Source: Calendula officinalis (taxonomy: Eukaryota > Streptophyta > Magnoliopsida > Asterales > Asteraceae). Taken from it: a stretch of 64,000 nt of DNA. The stretch spans positions 16,741,501 through 16,805,500 of the forward strand of contig OY970822.1 of NCBI GenBank assembly GCA_963853835.1, in the 5' to 3' direction. Below the pieces are notes generated by a model. It saw only the letters and a program-made list of their open reading frames with translations. It made no database searches and had not been told where the DNA came from. The first letter of the stretch is position 1. Every line of letters starts with the position of its first letter. Made by a program: the position numbers and the translations under genes. Shown piece by piece: positions 22,101 through 36,500 of the stretch.

Positions 22101-23546
22101 ATTAAAGCTACCCTAAATGGATTTCTTGACAACCCAATTTCGTCTAATATATTATTCACAATCAGTCAATTTTGCTCGTAGAATGATTTAAACTCTAAAC
22201 AAATTTAAAGACTGCATACTAGATATAAACCTAGCTTGTTGTATAATTTATTGAAATGCAACGATATATAAAATAACTAGCTCGACGCTAGAAGGTACAA
22301 ACACCAAACAACAAAAAAGCACGCTTGACAAATAACCTAGACATGATTAACCAAACCAAACACAGATCATGATGCCTAATGTAGAAAAAATAGCACTTAA
22401 AAATTGCTGAAAAAATCTAAAAACAACATCCAACAAACCAAAGAACAAGTAAAAAGCACCTAACAAATATACTAAAGAACACTTTAACCTTCTTATACCA
22501 GTGACCTAATTAATATTAATCATCATATTTGTCTATTGATTCATTCATTGCAAAGGTAATTAATCAGTGTTTTTGTGAACATTCAGAAGAAGAAGAAAAA
22601 AAAGAGAAAGAGACCACTGTAGTCTATTATTTTTACCAAAATTTAAGAGTATATATAGTTGATGATTTACAATGAAATAATGACTTAAATGCATGGTTGT
22701 ATTCTGATCAGGACATTGTAAACTTTACTGGTTTTCAATTTTTGAAAAATCTAATTCACTTGTTTATTGTGTATGTATAAAAAACTAAAATCAACATGTT
22801 TATTTTCCTGAGATGTGATTCTGAAAAACATTTCTTTAAAAAATCAAATCATCAAACCCTAAAATGTTTTTACAAAATCAATCAAGCAGTTAAGTAATTA
22901 ATAGATATAAATGCTAATTAAAAACAATTAAAAACTTTCAACTAGCACAAAACTCACCAGACAGAAGCTAAACAAATTAGAAAAAATCAAAATAAATAAA
23001 TAATTTTGAATAATAAAATATAATGTATATCCCACCTTGAGGAGAGATCCTCTTGGATGGCGGAATGACGGATTTCTTTATCATGAAGAATTCGTAAAGC
23101 TTCTTTTGCGTTAAACCTGAAACCGATACCACAAATCAAATCGCAAAATTCAATAGAATAAAATAATCTCTTGAATTATAGAATTCATGCATGTATGTGG
23201 GTAATTAAATCTCATAGAATTGCGTACTTTTGAATTTTGCAGGAGATTGTTTGACGCAGGTGGGACAGTACCAGGGACCAATCGGAACACGAACAACAAT
23301 TGGCCTGAGACAAGACATGTGATAACCCACATCACATTTGTCGCAAAGAAGAAGCTGATGCTCATTATCACCCGACCCACATTTCACGCAAATTATACCG
23401 TTGTAGATTAATTCATCATCTTCTAATTCTTTCACCTCAGCATACGGAGCAACCTTCATAATCTCTATCATCGATCTGTACTTCTGATGTCCGCGCTGTT
23501 TCTGTTGGCCAGATAGGTAATCAAGTGTGGAATCAACTCCGGCCAT
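19109..23546 (-). CDS. ATXR6: Histone H3 lysine-27 monomethyltransferase, ATXR5/ATXR6 type
   Basis: Six exons (23546-23228, 23116-23036, 20742-20519, 20228-20128, 19756-19544, 19268-19109) give 365 residues with unbroken phase. A PHD finger covers about residues 50-100 (CVKCGSGDNEHQLLLCDKCD, YHMSCL, WYCPTC). Exon 2 carries a PCNA-interacting box, QKKLYEFF. A plant SET domain follows (PYVPSKEAETRL, FSDVLTYPPGMAPESSN, AEYAGDVDYIKNRE, RFFNGINNH, YYDYNGYEHEYPT). In Arabidopsis these enzymes put H3K27me1 on newly replicated heterochromatin and limit re-replication. The short N-terminus without a transit peptide favours ATXR6 over ATXR5, but I cannot exclude the latter. Intron 2 is about 2.3 kb. 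A TATATA box lies near 23644-23650 on this strand. Confidence 0.95.
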
Positions 23547-25700
23547 ACAGATCTTAGGTTTGTTTCAGGATTGAAAGAGAGTTGATTGTTGTAAAGGTGT
23601 TGACGCCGATAATTTTCAGATAGAGTGTTAGGACATTGATATCATATATAAGGTGAGCTAATTAAGGGGATGGTATCTGGTAACCTTAATTGGTGATGAC
23701 GTGGCAGAAGATTATTTGGTGCACTTTGGGGCTTGTCTTTGTTCGATCGGTGGCTCGGACGTTTGAGTGCGATGATGAAAGTCATGAAACCTTTTTGAGT
23801 TTGTTTTTTCATTTTTTATAAATTTTAGTAAGAAAAATGCGTCAGCATTTTTGAGGCATATATCATTAAATGGAAAGTAAGGATTAAATGGTTACGATCT
23901 TACATGAAAAGGATTGCAATTACAACAAATAGCCGACGGAAGTTAATCCTTGCTAAATGTTAATACAAATTATCGTTAAAAGAAAATCCAATTAGGTTAT
24001 ATTTTCTATTCATGTTCGATATCCAAATAACCGACGGAAGTTTAACCTTACACTTGGGATCGTTAGTTCGCTATTTCGAGCCAAATTTAAAAAAATTAAC
24101 ATTAATAACCCGCGTAACATAATTATTGCCCTTCATTTCGACGTGAATCAATTTCATTAACTTGTTTGCATAATGCATTTGCGCAACAAGAAAAACGGCC
24201 ATATATTCATTAATTGGTTCAACTCGAAATTTCCACGCCCATTTTGGAAAAATTGGGGGAACTTCAAAGTGGAGATGAAGTTGATCATGTCCGCGATAAT
24301 AGCATGGTGACTTACAAATGGGTAAATTCCTTGACCATATTTAAAACACATACATCCTATAGAACATGGATTCCAGTATTATGCTTTTAGTTTAAGATAA
24401 ATTTAGATAAAACAAAAATATTATGTGGGGTTTCTTTAAAAAAACCTGTCAAGATATTATATATATCGATCGATGGAAAAATATTTGACTATTTATTTAA
24501 ACAAGATATAGAGATTAACATATATTTTCCTCCAGTTTTTGTAAAATATATATAATATTGATACTTCCCTTTTTCTAATAAAACTACAATAAACCTAAAA
24601 TCACTACTCCACCCCCACATTCCTCCACATCCCTTCTTCTGTCTCCACAATTCCGACCTAACCCGGCCATCGACAACCTAACCCCTTATGCTGTCATTCC
24701 AAACCCCTCCGTCGCTAGCCCGACCCTCGTTGTAAATGAACGGTTTTAATTTAAAATAAAAGATATTTTTAGAAATAAAACAAATTGTTTTGTGCCATAT
24801 CTAGATTAGCGACAACTAGAGTTGAGAAACCTTTTTAATATGCAATCGGAGATGAGTATAAGATATGTAAATTTGTTTGTTCGGTATGAAACTCCTTATA
24901 AGCCCACCTTCAATTTCGACATGTAAGGCTAAAGTCACGCAAAAACTTCCTCTTGGAGGCTATTATAAGATATCCTTGTTCCACAATCGAAATGATGCTA
25001 CAAACAGTGTTAACCAAAGCCGGAGAAAACAGAGAACCCTTACGAATATTTCAAACTATTTGATATATCCAATCTAAAATTGACATTTTAGTTTTGGCCT
25101 CCTTGAGCTTGACCAAATATAGAGAGACAAGTGTATGATAAATGAAGACCAATGACTCTTATATCAAACACACCCTTAAATGATCAAAATTGTTAAAATG
25201 GTAATGTTTGTGTATTTTATTTGTTATGTTCATATTGTATATAGTGTATGATCTTTGTGTAAATATAATATATATGTAACTCTATATATTGACATTTATA
25301 CAACGTATAATCATAACATATATTTCTACAATATCCAACACAGTATCAAGTCTTTTTTCCTCGACAACCTAATTCGGCCAGAATCCTCTCGTGCTTTTAG
25401 TGCCTTTGTTGGAACCCTTAGTTCCGCAAAAATAGAAATTAATGAGGTATAATTACGTAGATGAAGAAAAATACAAATTATACAATTGCCAAAACGTACG
25501 AAATATTGATCATGTTTAAAATCATTATCAAAGCCCTGGATTTTCTAATCGAGCATATCATACATCCCTACTTGCGTGAGCAGCCATGCATTTTGGGTCC
25601 GTTGTTAAAACAGTTTGAAAGCTACGCATTAAAACTTGTACATTTGCTGATATTTGTAAAATTTTGAATTGGCAAACGCGCTTTTAAACGGTATCACTCT
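23547..25700. other. Intergenic DNA, no gene seen
   Basis: The first hundred bases hold the ATXR6-like promoter. Beyond that the DNA is AT-rich with only short unrelated open frames (for example 24157-24351 minus, 24877-25077 plus, 25255-25452 plus). ACCGACGGAAGTT occurs near 23932 and 24030, perhaps the trace of an old repeat. Confidence 0.6.
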
Positions 25701-27528
25701 GTACTTGACCAGAATTAACGCTCCCTCAACCTATCAGGTAAGGCCACCTGTCCTCTCTCAAACAGACTTAACACGTCCTCTTCGCGCCCACAAACCATGA
25801 GAAAGTTTATCATATTCTCATTTACCTCCAAATTTAACATCCGTTTTCTCTCTCTGTAATCTCGTGTTTGTCGCTGAAGATCATCGCCGAAGAAGATCGT
25901 CACTACAGAAAATCTACATTCAGGTGTGACTTGTTTCAATTCTTCAATTAAAACTCTGTTTTTCTCCGTAGTGCTTCATGTTCAGCTAATTTTGAGTGTC
26001 AAATTTCTGTATCTGCGTAATGTTCTAGAACTCTATCTTCGGTATCCAGTTTTTTGAATTAAAATTAAGTTTTGTATGTTGCGTACAGCGGATGAATGTT
26101 GAACGTTTTTGCACCTTAATTTCATCACGATAATTGAAATGCAGATGACGAGTTCCATTACGCTCAATCGAAACTTTGTTTTTTTTTAATTGTAGATCTC
26201 ATGTTCATCGCAAAAAAAAAAAAAAACAAAATGTAAATAAAGGTGATTAGCTTCCTCAGGTTTAACCGAAACTCTGTTTCTCTGTTTGCAGTTCATTACG
26301 CTCATCACAGAATTCTGGATTCAGGAGATCAGTTTTGCTGTCTTCAGTCGGTAGTTAGTTTCTCTCTTTAATTGTTCAAGTTTCATTATATTTAAGTCTC
26401 GATTCCTATTTTAGGTTCTAGAATTCCAGATTTGGTTTGAATGCTTTAGATTTTGAGATTGGATTGGTGCAAGTTTGGTTCCTTATTATCTGAGATTTGG
26501 ATTTGACTGTTTCTGAGATCCAGCTTTCATTTAGCTGCATCGAGGATTCCACCTCTGATTCTAAGTCATTCGAATCATCTGGTTAGTTTTTTTGCACAAT
26601 GTTTACAAAACCCCAAGGTTTAATGAATATCTCAACATTTTGTGTTGAGATTGGGATTAATGCAGGTTGAGGTGGATTAGTTCATCACAAAATACTAATT
26701 CAGGTGATTACTATTGTCATCTTCGATAGAAACTCTGTTTCTCACTGTATTTCCATGTTTCACTAAGTTTTTTGTTTTGAAACCTCAAATTCCTTGAGGT
26801 TTCTACGCATCCAGATTTTGTTTGAAGGTTATTCAGTTTTCGAATAACATATACAGAATAAACATGTTTGATGATTTTGGTACCTGAACGTGAAGGTTTA
26901 AATGTATATTCTAGCATTTTGCTTCGAGATTGAATTGGTGCAGGTTAAGGTTTATGTGTTAGAGTGTTTGCTGAATTTCCAGCTTCAGTTTGATTTTCCT
27001 TTCTGAAAATTAGATTATATCTTTTATAGTATACACACATTGCAAAATCTGAATGAAATTTAAAGAATTTTGGTATTGAAATCTGGATTAGTACATTTTG
27101 GGTTGCTTCTGAGAATGTTTTCTGATACTCCAAAGTTGATTGACCTGCAAGTATGCATATTCTAAAAATCTGGCATTGATTGAAATTTCTGGAAATACCG
27201 ACCAACCTTGCTGAGGAGAATTCAATAACAATTTTGTAGTCGGATTCGAGCTATTATATGATGGACTTGTGTTCAAGTGTAGTTCCAAATTGATTTCTTT
27301 AGCTTCCATATTCTAGAACTCTGGCATTGATTGAAATTAATGATATGATTTAACTTTTCTGAACTTTCCGTATTCAGAAGATGGATGTTTAATTTTTCAG
27401 TTCCATTTTCACATGCATCTATGCTGACTTTAAGTTGTCAAGACATACTACTAAGATTAATCTCTGTTGTTGTGTTAATGTGTGTATTCTTTCATGAAAA
27501 GAGAGAATGAAGAGGTAAAGAGAGAAAG
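25701..27528 (+). other. Leader/promoter region of the callose synthase gene with degenerate repeats
   Basis: There is no coding frame. From about 25860 the DNA looks like plant leader and leader-intron sequence. It contains recurring segments: AAACTCTGTTTCTC-type copies at about 25951, 26170, 26267 and 26733, TTCATCAC-AATTC-GGAT segments, and AATCTGGCATTGATTGAAAT twice at about 27169 and 27315. This indicates old tandem duplications. The exact transcription start cannot be set from sequence. Confidence 0.5.
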
Positions 27529-30500
27529 ATGGAAGAAGGCAGCGTGGGAAAGAATTTGGGAAAATCGACATCATCCTCGTCTTCCCATGGAATCGATAAT
27601 AATCCTGGACCACAAGGGCTTACGAGGAGACCATCCCGAAGTGCTGCCACAACCACATTCTCCATGGAGGTTTTTGATAATGAGGTGGTCCCCTCGTCCC
27701 TCCAACAAATTGTTCCAATTCTTCGTGTTGCATCTGAGATTCAAAACGATCGTCCTCGTGTTGCTTATCTTTGTAATTTCTTCTCCCTGATCATACTTAT
27801 TAACATGTAATAACTATCTCATTGTTTATTAGTGAGCTAATTATTATTTTGTTTCATGTTTTTTGATAAAAGGCCGGTTCTATGCATTTGAGAAAGCACA
27901 CAGGTTGGATCAAAGCTCCAATGGACGTGGTGTTCGGCAGTTCAAAACAGCCCTCCTTCAACGTTTAGAGAGGGTATATAAATTTTGCCTTTTAAGCCTT
28001 TTGAACTACCTTTTTGCTGGATCTGCTTTTTAGATACAGTAGACTATTAATGTCTCATCAAAATTACAAATTTTGAACCTACATCATAAAAAAATAGTTC
28101 AATATGTAAAAAAATCTTTTGTAAATCCTTACGAGTTAGGACAAAAATATTATTGGCACCAAGTAATATTTCTAGCTTCAACACTAAATTGTAAAACTAT
28201 CTAAAAGACTCATTGTATTTTTTGTCATTTTGTTATTTTTTTTGTATTGAGGTATTTGGGAGTGCTTTTTTAAGAGTGCTTGAAAAGGACTCCCAAACAT
28301 ACACCTGAATATGGTCTTACTATTAATCCATGAATTTGAATCAAGTCAACTCCGTCCCGCGTTCTGGTCTTTCTGCGGGTCATCGTCGTTGAAAATAAAA
28401 TTTCCAATTGGGGATTAGGGCTCATAAATTTTTCAATTTTGAGTTACATCCTGCATTATATGACGAATGCATTGGTATAAAATTGGGAATGTGCTTCTCA
28501 GGACGATGCCACAAGTGCTGAAGCTCGTGTCAAGAAGACGGATGCACGCGAAATTGAGAGCTTTTACAAACAATATTACGAAAATTATGTCAAAGCACTC
28601 GATCAGGGAGGAAAGGCAGACAGGTAATTAGTAAAAGATATATGTAATTTTAAAGAAAAATAGAAAGAAAAAAGATTGGTTAACATCTTCTAATTTTTGT
28701 CTTTATTACCAGAGCTCAACTTGGAAAAGCTTACCAGGTGGCCGGAGTTCTTTTTGAAGTCCTCTGTGCCGTTAACAGGTCTGAAAAGGCTGAAGATGTT
28801 CCTGCTGACGTCAGTTCCTGCCTTTTATATATATATTTTATTGAATTTGTTATTTTGTGATTTTGTTTAGTAATTTGTATCCAATGTATTTGATATTTGT
28901 ACGTATAGATCATTGCATCAGCTAGAGATGTTGAGGCTAAGCAGGTAATATATGCTCCGTACAACATTCTTCCTCTGGATTCTGCTGGGGAATCACAATG
29001 CATCATGCAGTTTGAAGAGGTATTCCAACTTCTATATACTGATCCTTGGGGGACATTTTTTACTTTTTTATTTAGTTTATCTATATTTTGAAACTGCAGA
29101 TTAAGGCAGCAGTGTCTGCTCTCAGGAACACACGTGGCTTAAATTGGCCAGCCTCTGTTGATCATAAACTACAGAAATCAGGAGAATTGGATCTTCTTGA
29201 TTGGCTAAGGGCAATGTTTGGGTTTCAGGCATGTAGTTTTTTAAGATTAGTTCTGTTATTAGAACACTGGCTAATATCGTCTAGTATTTTATATATAAGG
29301 TTTACAGTTTACTGACTGGTTTATATATCTTATCTCATAATTTGTTTTTATGTTTGAATTTTGTTGCAGAAAGACAATGTTAGGAACCAGAGGGAGCATT
29401 TGATCTTGCAACTTGCCCATCCTCATGCAAGGCTGATGCCTAAGCCTGAGCCAAGTAACAAGGCATGCACCTCATGTTGCACTGTTTTTTTGTTTTTATC
29501 ATGATACCTATAAGATATATTCGTTAATTTTATCTAACAACCTAACAATCCAAATGATCTTTCATTATCTTCACACCCTTAATTAGAGTCACTTTGGAAC
29601 TTTTACATTGTGGATGAACTATCATCACATCTTAGTTTTCCTATTTCTTCCTTCATTCTTTTGTTTAGCACAAGGTTATATGTTTACGAGTATAACATCT
29701 AAACTCGTTGTTCTGCAGCTTGATGATCGAGCTGTTTATGGAGTTATGAACCAGCTGTTCAAAAATTATAAAACTTGGTGCAAGTTCTTGGGAAGAAAGC
29801 ACAGCTTAAGGTGAGTTTTATAAAATTATAATCTGGGCCCTGTTCATGATTGGAATTTTCATGAAAGTTCAAGGCTGTGTGCATGTAATTCTTTTCTTGT
29901 TATTCTTTTTAGGTTTAATAAAGCCGATGTTTTGCAGGCTTCCTCAAGGAAATGAAGAAGGTCAACAGAGGAGACTACTCTATATGGGCCTCTATCTTCT
30001 TATCTGGGGCGAGGCTGCTAATGTACGCTTTTTACCAGAGTGTTTGTGCTACATCTTTCATAATGTAAGTACTTTATTTATTTAATTATTTATACAATAA
30101 GGTGATATGTGTTCACAAATATTATACATGAAACTGAAAGTTTATATATATTCAATGATGATGTCATGCTATCGGCTATCCATTCAGATGGCATATGAAC
30201 TCCATGGCTTGTTGGCTGGAAATGTCAGCATTGTAACGGGAGAAAATATCAAGCCTTCTTATGGTGGGGATGATGAAGCCTTCCTTCGCAAAGTTATAAC
30301 TCCAATTTATCGAGTCATAGAAAAGGTACTCTTTCTGCAACCAATATACATTTAGTCAAACTTGATACCTTGTTTCTTTAGGAATGAATTAGTATAATGT
30401 TGCTTATTGTAATGATCAAGGAAACCACGAGAAGCAAAAATGGAAAGGCTCCCCACTCTGCTTGGTGCAACTATGATGATCTTAATGAATATTTCTGGTA

Positions 30501-33500
30501 AAGTCTTGATGAATATAAATATGCTCTCAAACCTCAGAATAACAGTTTTTTTTTTCTTCCTGATATTGTAGGTCAGCAGATTGTTTTGCTTTGGGTTGGC
30601 CTATGCGTGATGATGGCGATTTTTTTAGATCAACACGTGACATGTCACAGGTCTTATCTAGTGTTGATATTTTCTGGTGGTTTCAAATTTTAATTGATTT
30701 AAGGTATTTGTTTTTTAAAATGTATAAATGTGATGACAGGGAATTCAACCATGTTATAAGGCTGAAAGTCTTGGAAAATCATATTTCATTGAGACTCGGT
30801 CATTTTGGCATACATTTCGAAGTTTTGACCGTTTGTGGACATTCTTTGTTCTAGCTCTTCAGGTAGGAAAACAAATAAAGATATAATTCCACTATCCTGC
30901 AATTTACATCTTGTGCAGTTTATATTAAAATTTTCAATTGCAGATTATGGTTATACTTGCATGGAATGATGTTTCATTATCAGAAGTTTTTGAGAAGGAG
31001 GTGCTTTATAAACTATCCAGTATTTTCATTACAGCAGCGTTTCTCCGCTTTTTCCAAAGTATGTTCTGTTTTTTTTTTCCCTTATATTTTGTGGATCTTA
31101 GTTTGAGGAATCAAGTAACTTTATAAAAAGAACATACTTGAGGTTGTAATTGTCTTTTGCCTGATTATAGGTATATTGGACATTATTTTAAACTTCCCTG
31201 GATATCATAGATGGAAATTCACAGATGTATTGAGGAGCATTTTGAAGATTATTGGCAGTCTTGCATGGTCAATCGTTCTTCCACTATGTTATATACACCA
31301 AAATGACAAAAATTCATTGCCGTTTGGGAAAGTTGAAGATGTTCTTTCTTCCCTTAACCGTTTTGATAGAATTCCATCTTTATATCTTGTGGCTGTTGCA
31401 ATGTATCTGCTTCCCAACTTACTCGCAGCAGCACTTTTCATTTTCCCTATGCTTAGGCGTTGGATTGAAAACTCTGATTGGCTTATTACAAGATTTCTTC
31501 TATGGTGGTCACAGGTACAAACCTGCTCCTATTATTTCCCTTATTTATTAGTTAAAATCTAGTTCTTGAAATAGGCAAATTATATATTTAGATTTTTGTT
31601 GGGACTAATATATGATGAGTATGTTAAGCTAGTAAATGTTCACCACATGTATAGATTGATAAGATAGATTTGTACTATTATTGTATATATACATATGTAT
31701 TTTTGTTATGCATTATATGGCTCTCTGCAGCCCAGAATCTATGTCGCGAGAGGAATGCATGAAAGTCAATTTGCCCTTATAAAGTACGTGCAAGGTTTTT
31801 GATTATTTTTGCCGCATATCATTTCGTAGACAGTAATCTAAAATTACAGTTACATTAATCTGTTAATATCAGGTATACTTTCTTTTGGGTGGTTCTTCTA
31901 TGTGCAAAGTTTGCTTTCAGCTATTTTGTTCAGGTATTTTCACTCTTGATCTGAGCTTTATATTTCATTAGATAAAAAATCAGCAAATGAATGGATTATG
32001 TTACAGTAAAGTTTCTCCACAGATAAAACCCTTAATAGGGCCGACAAAAGATATAATGAAAATCAAACGCGTTCAATATGCTTGGCACGAATTCTTCCCG
32101 AACGGTTTGTGCTTATCCAAGAATCTGTCTTTTGTTCTTTGTTATGAATTTTCATTATTTGTATTGAATATGCAGCAAAAAGAAACTATGGAGCGGTTGT
32201 TGCATTGTGGCTACCTGTTATTTTGGTGTGTTTTATATCATTCTTACTTTACTTATCCCAATATTGAAAGTGTTCTTGTTCTTGTTCACCTTTGATTCTC
32301 CACCAACATGATATGCTTCATATATTACACAGGTTTATTTCATGGACACTCAAATATGGTATGCTATATTTTCAACTTTGGTCGGTGGTATTATTGGAGC
32401 CTTTGATCGTTTGGGAGAGGTACTGAATTATCCTCTCCATAATATCCAGTTTTTTAAATTTATTTATGTAGACATGCATTTGCTTTATGTATTGTCTTAC
32501 TTTTTAATCTTTACTGTGACAGATAAGAACTCTGGGTATGTTAAGGTCCCGATTCCAGTCTATACCCGGTGCATTCAATGCGTATTTGTTGCCATCTGAT
32601 AGGGCTAAGAAAAAAGGATTTTCTTTCTCTAAGCGATTCGCTGAGGTACTTGAGATTATCTAAAATATATTGTTAATCACAGTTAAACTTGTAAGGAAAT
32701 GATTCATGAGAATGTTATTATTCTACATACAAACAGGTTACACCAAACAGGAGAACTGAAGCAGCAAAATTTGCTCAGTTGTGGAATGAAGTTGTATGTA
32801 GTTTCCGTGAAGAAGATTTCATTAGTGACAGGAAAGGCTTCACAAAGCAACTTTTTTATGTTTTTTATTATTTATCCGAAAAGTAAGTTCTAACTTAGAT
32901 ATGAATTTACATATTGCAGGGAGATGGACCTGATGCTGGTTCCATATTCTTCAGATCCCAGTCTTAACCTAATTCAGTGGCCACCTTTTTTGCTTGCTAG
33001 CAAGGTTGGTACATCTCCCGCATATTCTTAATATATATATAATATATGTATGTGTGTGTGTTTGTGTGTTTGTGTGTCAGTTTCTGACAGTCAATATTCT
33101 TTCAGGTTCCAATTGCACTTGACATGGCAGTTCAATTTCGAAACAAGGATGCTGATCTCTGGAAGCGTATATGTGCGGATGAATATATGAAGTGTGCTGT
33201 CATTGAATGCTATGAGTCCTTTAAACTTGTCCTGAATGCTTTAGTTGTTGGACATACTGAGAAAAGGTTCTGTTAAGCTACTTTTTTGAAATCTTTTGAA
33301 GTTTCTCATCTTCCCTACAAGAAGCCTTTTATTTCATAATATAGTTTAGTTTAGTAGGCTAAATATGAATCCTGTTAGCAATGTTTGATCTTGTAATCTA
33401 AAAGCTTTACGTACTAATGCAGTAACTTATTATATATGGAAATCTACACTGAATATCTGATTTTTGTTCCGATGACAGGATAATTGGTATCATAATTAAA

Positions 33501-36500
33501 GAAGTTGAAAGCAACATTGCAAAGAACACCTTCCTAACAAATTTCAGAATGGGTTCTCTACCTACTCTTCGCAACCAATTTGTGAAATTGGTGGAAATTC
33601 TGGTAAGTCCTTTAGAAACAGAATTACTGCTCATTGTTATCTTATTACTGATCATTTTTAACATGTTAAAGCTTTTTGTATTGCAGAAAGAGGGAGATGA
33701 ATCTAAGCACAACACTGTGGTTTTGTTGCTTCAGGACATGTTAGAAGTAGTTACCCGTGACATGATGATCAATGAAATTCGGTTTGTAATTTTACCATTT
33801 CATGAGTTTGTTGTGACATTAAATGAATAATAAGCACATCACCATCATCTAAACAATCGCTTGATAGCTAGTTTTTTTATACATTTTACAAACAGAATAA
33901 TGACTTCCCACATGTTTGTTTCAGTGAATTGGTAGAACTAGGTCATGGCAGCAAGGATTCTGGAACACAACTTTTTGAAAAAGCTGATTCAAGGCCTGCT
34001 ATAGCATTTCCTCCACCAGTTACTGCCCAGTGGGAAGAACAGGTTATTTTTATTATTTTTTATTTTAACGCCAAACACATGCATACAGTGGGATCAGCGC
34101 TTTTACCCTTAGTTTGCAGTTACAGATACTCATTGTTGAATTGTTATTATTACAGATAAAGCGTCTCTATCTTCTACTCACAGTAAATGAATCAGCCATG
34201 GATGTGCCTAAAAACCTTGAAGCACGAAGGAGGATCACATTTTTCACAAATTCATTGTTCATGGATATGCCACGTGCACCCAAAGTGCGTAAAATGCTAT
34301 CGTTCAGGTACAAATTTTTTTTCATCAACCTAAATATATTCTACAATAATTGGTGTTCACAAATGTTTTGATCAAGGTTATGTTTTATGTTTAATGGGTG
34401 AATTGGTAAGATCAAAAGGTTTTGCTATTAAGCAAATGGGTCAAAAGTCTCTCAAAGTGTATTTATAATGCATCCAACCTCCTAAATTGGTTTTTATTTT
34501 TTCAAAAGGAAAATATATATAATTGAAACAATGTGGTTTTGCAATCATATGTAACATGCAAATTATATTTTAGAAGTAATAAAAAATTTGGAGACTTGGA
34601 CCTTTTTTCCTCCGTAACCAAATCATGTCTTACTACCGGAGTTATTTAAGGAGGATAAATGATTAATGTACATACCATACAATAGACTCTGTGAACGCTA
34701 GTACATAAACCTATAACCATATTTTAATTTGTCAGCATCTTATAATCATAATCAACTGAAATTGCAGTGTCATGACCCCCTACTATAGCGAAGAAACAGT
34801 TTATTCCAAGAGTGACCTTGACATGGAAAATGAAGATGGCATATCTATAAAATACTACCTGCGAAAGATCTTCCCAGGTTCCAATTACCTAGACATCACC
34901 ATCACCTCTTTACTATATACCTGTTAAGTGAACATGTATGTGTTGATGTGGTGAAAATTTTATTTTGCCAGATGAATGGGAGAACTTCATGGAACGAATC
35001 AATTGCAAAGAAGACACAGAAATCTTTGATAATGATGAAAACATATTACAGCTCCGTCATTGGGTCTCCTTAAGAGGGCAGACACTATGCAGAACAGGTA
35101 CTTCCATATTTCATGTATTTTAAAAACAGTTTTATTGGATTATTAATGGATATTATCTTTCCAGTTAGAGGGATGATGTACTACAGAAGGGCATTGAAGC
35201 TTCAGGCTTTTCTTGACATGGCTAATGAAAAAGGTAATTGCAGTGTAACTCTTTTTAAGGTAATGTTTTTGTCTCTAATTCTTTTCTTTATGTACAAACC
35301 AAGCAGAAATATTGGAAGGCTATAAAGCTGTCAATATTCCATCAGAAGAAGATAAGAAAAGCCAGAGATCCTTGTATTCTCAACTAGAGGCAGTGGCTGA
35401 CATGAAATTTACTTATGTTGCAACATGTCAAAATTATGGAAACCAGAAACGTAGTGGCGATCGCCGTGCAACAGACATTTTGAATTTGATGGTTAAGTAA
35501 GTATATGATGTGAAAATAAATATTTTTCTGTTTTTACGTATTTTGCATGTTCCTCCCAATTCTGTGTATACAGCAATCCAGCTCTTCGTGTGGCTTACAT
35601 TGATGAAGTCGAAGAACGAGAAGGACCAAAATCACAAAAGGTCTACTATTCTGTGTTGATTAAGGCCGTAGACAATCGTGATCAGGTTGTTTTTTTATTT
35701 TCAACCTCTCTCTATAAGAACATGATATTGGTATATAGTATGTAGTATATTCTGCTGACTGTATCTTTGTTCTTCCTGAAGGAAATTTACAGGATTAAAT
35801 TACCTGGCTCAGCAAAACTTGGAGAAGGGAAGCCTGAGAATCAGAACCATGCCATAATATTTACCAGAGGGGAAGCTCTTCAGACTATTGACATGAACCA
35901 GGTACACATTATTACATATCGTTAAGAATTTTTATTTGTTAATATTAACTTTTAAATAAAATAAATAATTTGTTTTATTTTTCTATGTTGCAGGACAACT
36001 ACTTGGAAGAAGCCTTCAAAATGCGTAACCTGCTTGAAGAATTTAATGAAGATCATGGAGTAAGGCCCCCCACAATTTTGGGTGTACGGGAACACATCTT
36101 TACAGGAAGGTTAGATCAATATTTAGATTTATTTATATTTTTATTGCTTTTTGACATGAAAATAGACATGTATCTAATATCATCTTTTTGGTGCAGTGTT
36201 TCTTCATTGGCTTGGTTCATGTCAAATCAGGAAACAAGCTTTGTTACCATTGGTCAACGTGTCCTCGCAAGGCCACTAAAGTATGTCTCTTCGACTAAAA
36301 GTAAACATATTACTTAGTAAGATGCATGTATTTGCGTATACTTGAAGTAACCTAATACAAATCATCTTTTTGGATTGTTGTGAAAATGGTACAAAACTTA
36401 TGCTCCATAAGATGCAGAAACGAGAGAAACATAAAATACTTTGAAGTAACCTAATACAAATCTATCTTCATCAATTAGGATCTTTCATGAAAGAAAAACT

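Noticed and set aside
24157..24351. 64-residue minus-strand frame in the ATXR6-CALS5 gap
   Set aside because: No recognisable domain, no splice context, and composition like the surrounding intergenic DNA.
31987..32042. Apparent stop at the start of a CALS5 exon if the first AG acceptor (TTACAG) is used
   Set aside because: The acceptor 16 bases on (CTCCACAG before ATAAAACCC) restores the conserved FVQIKPLIGPTKDI junction, so no lesion is needed.
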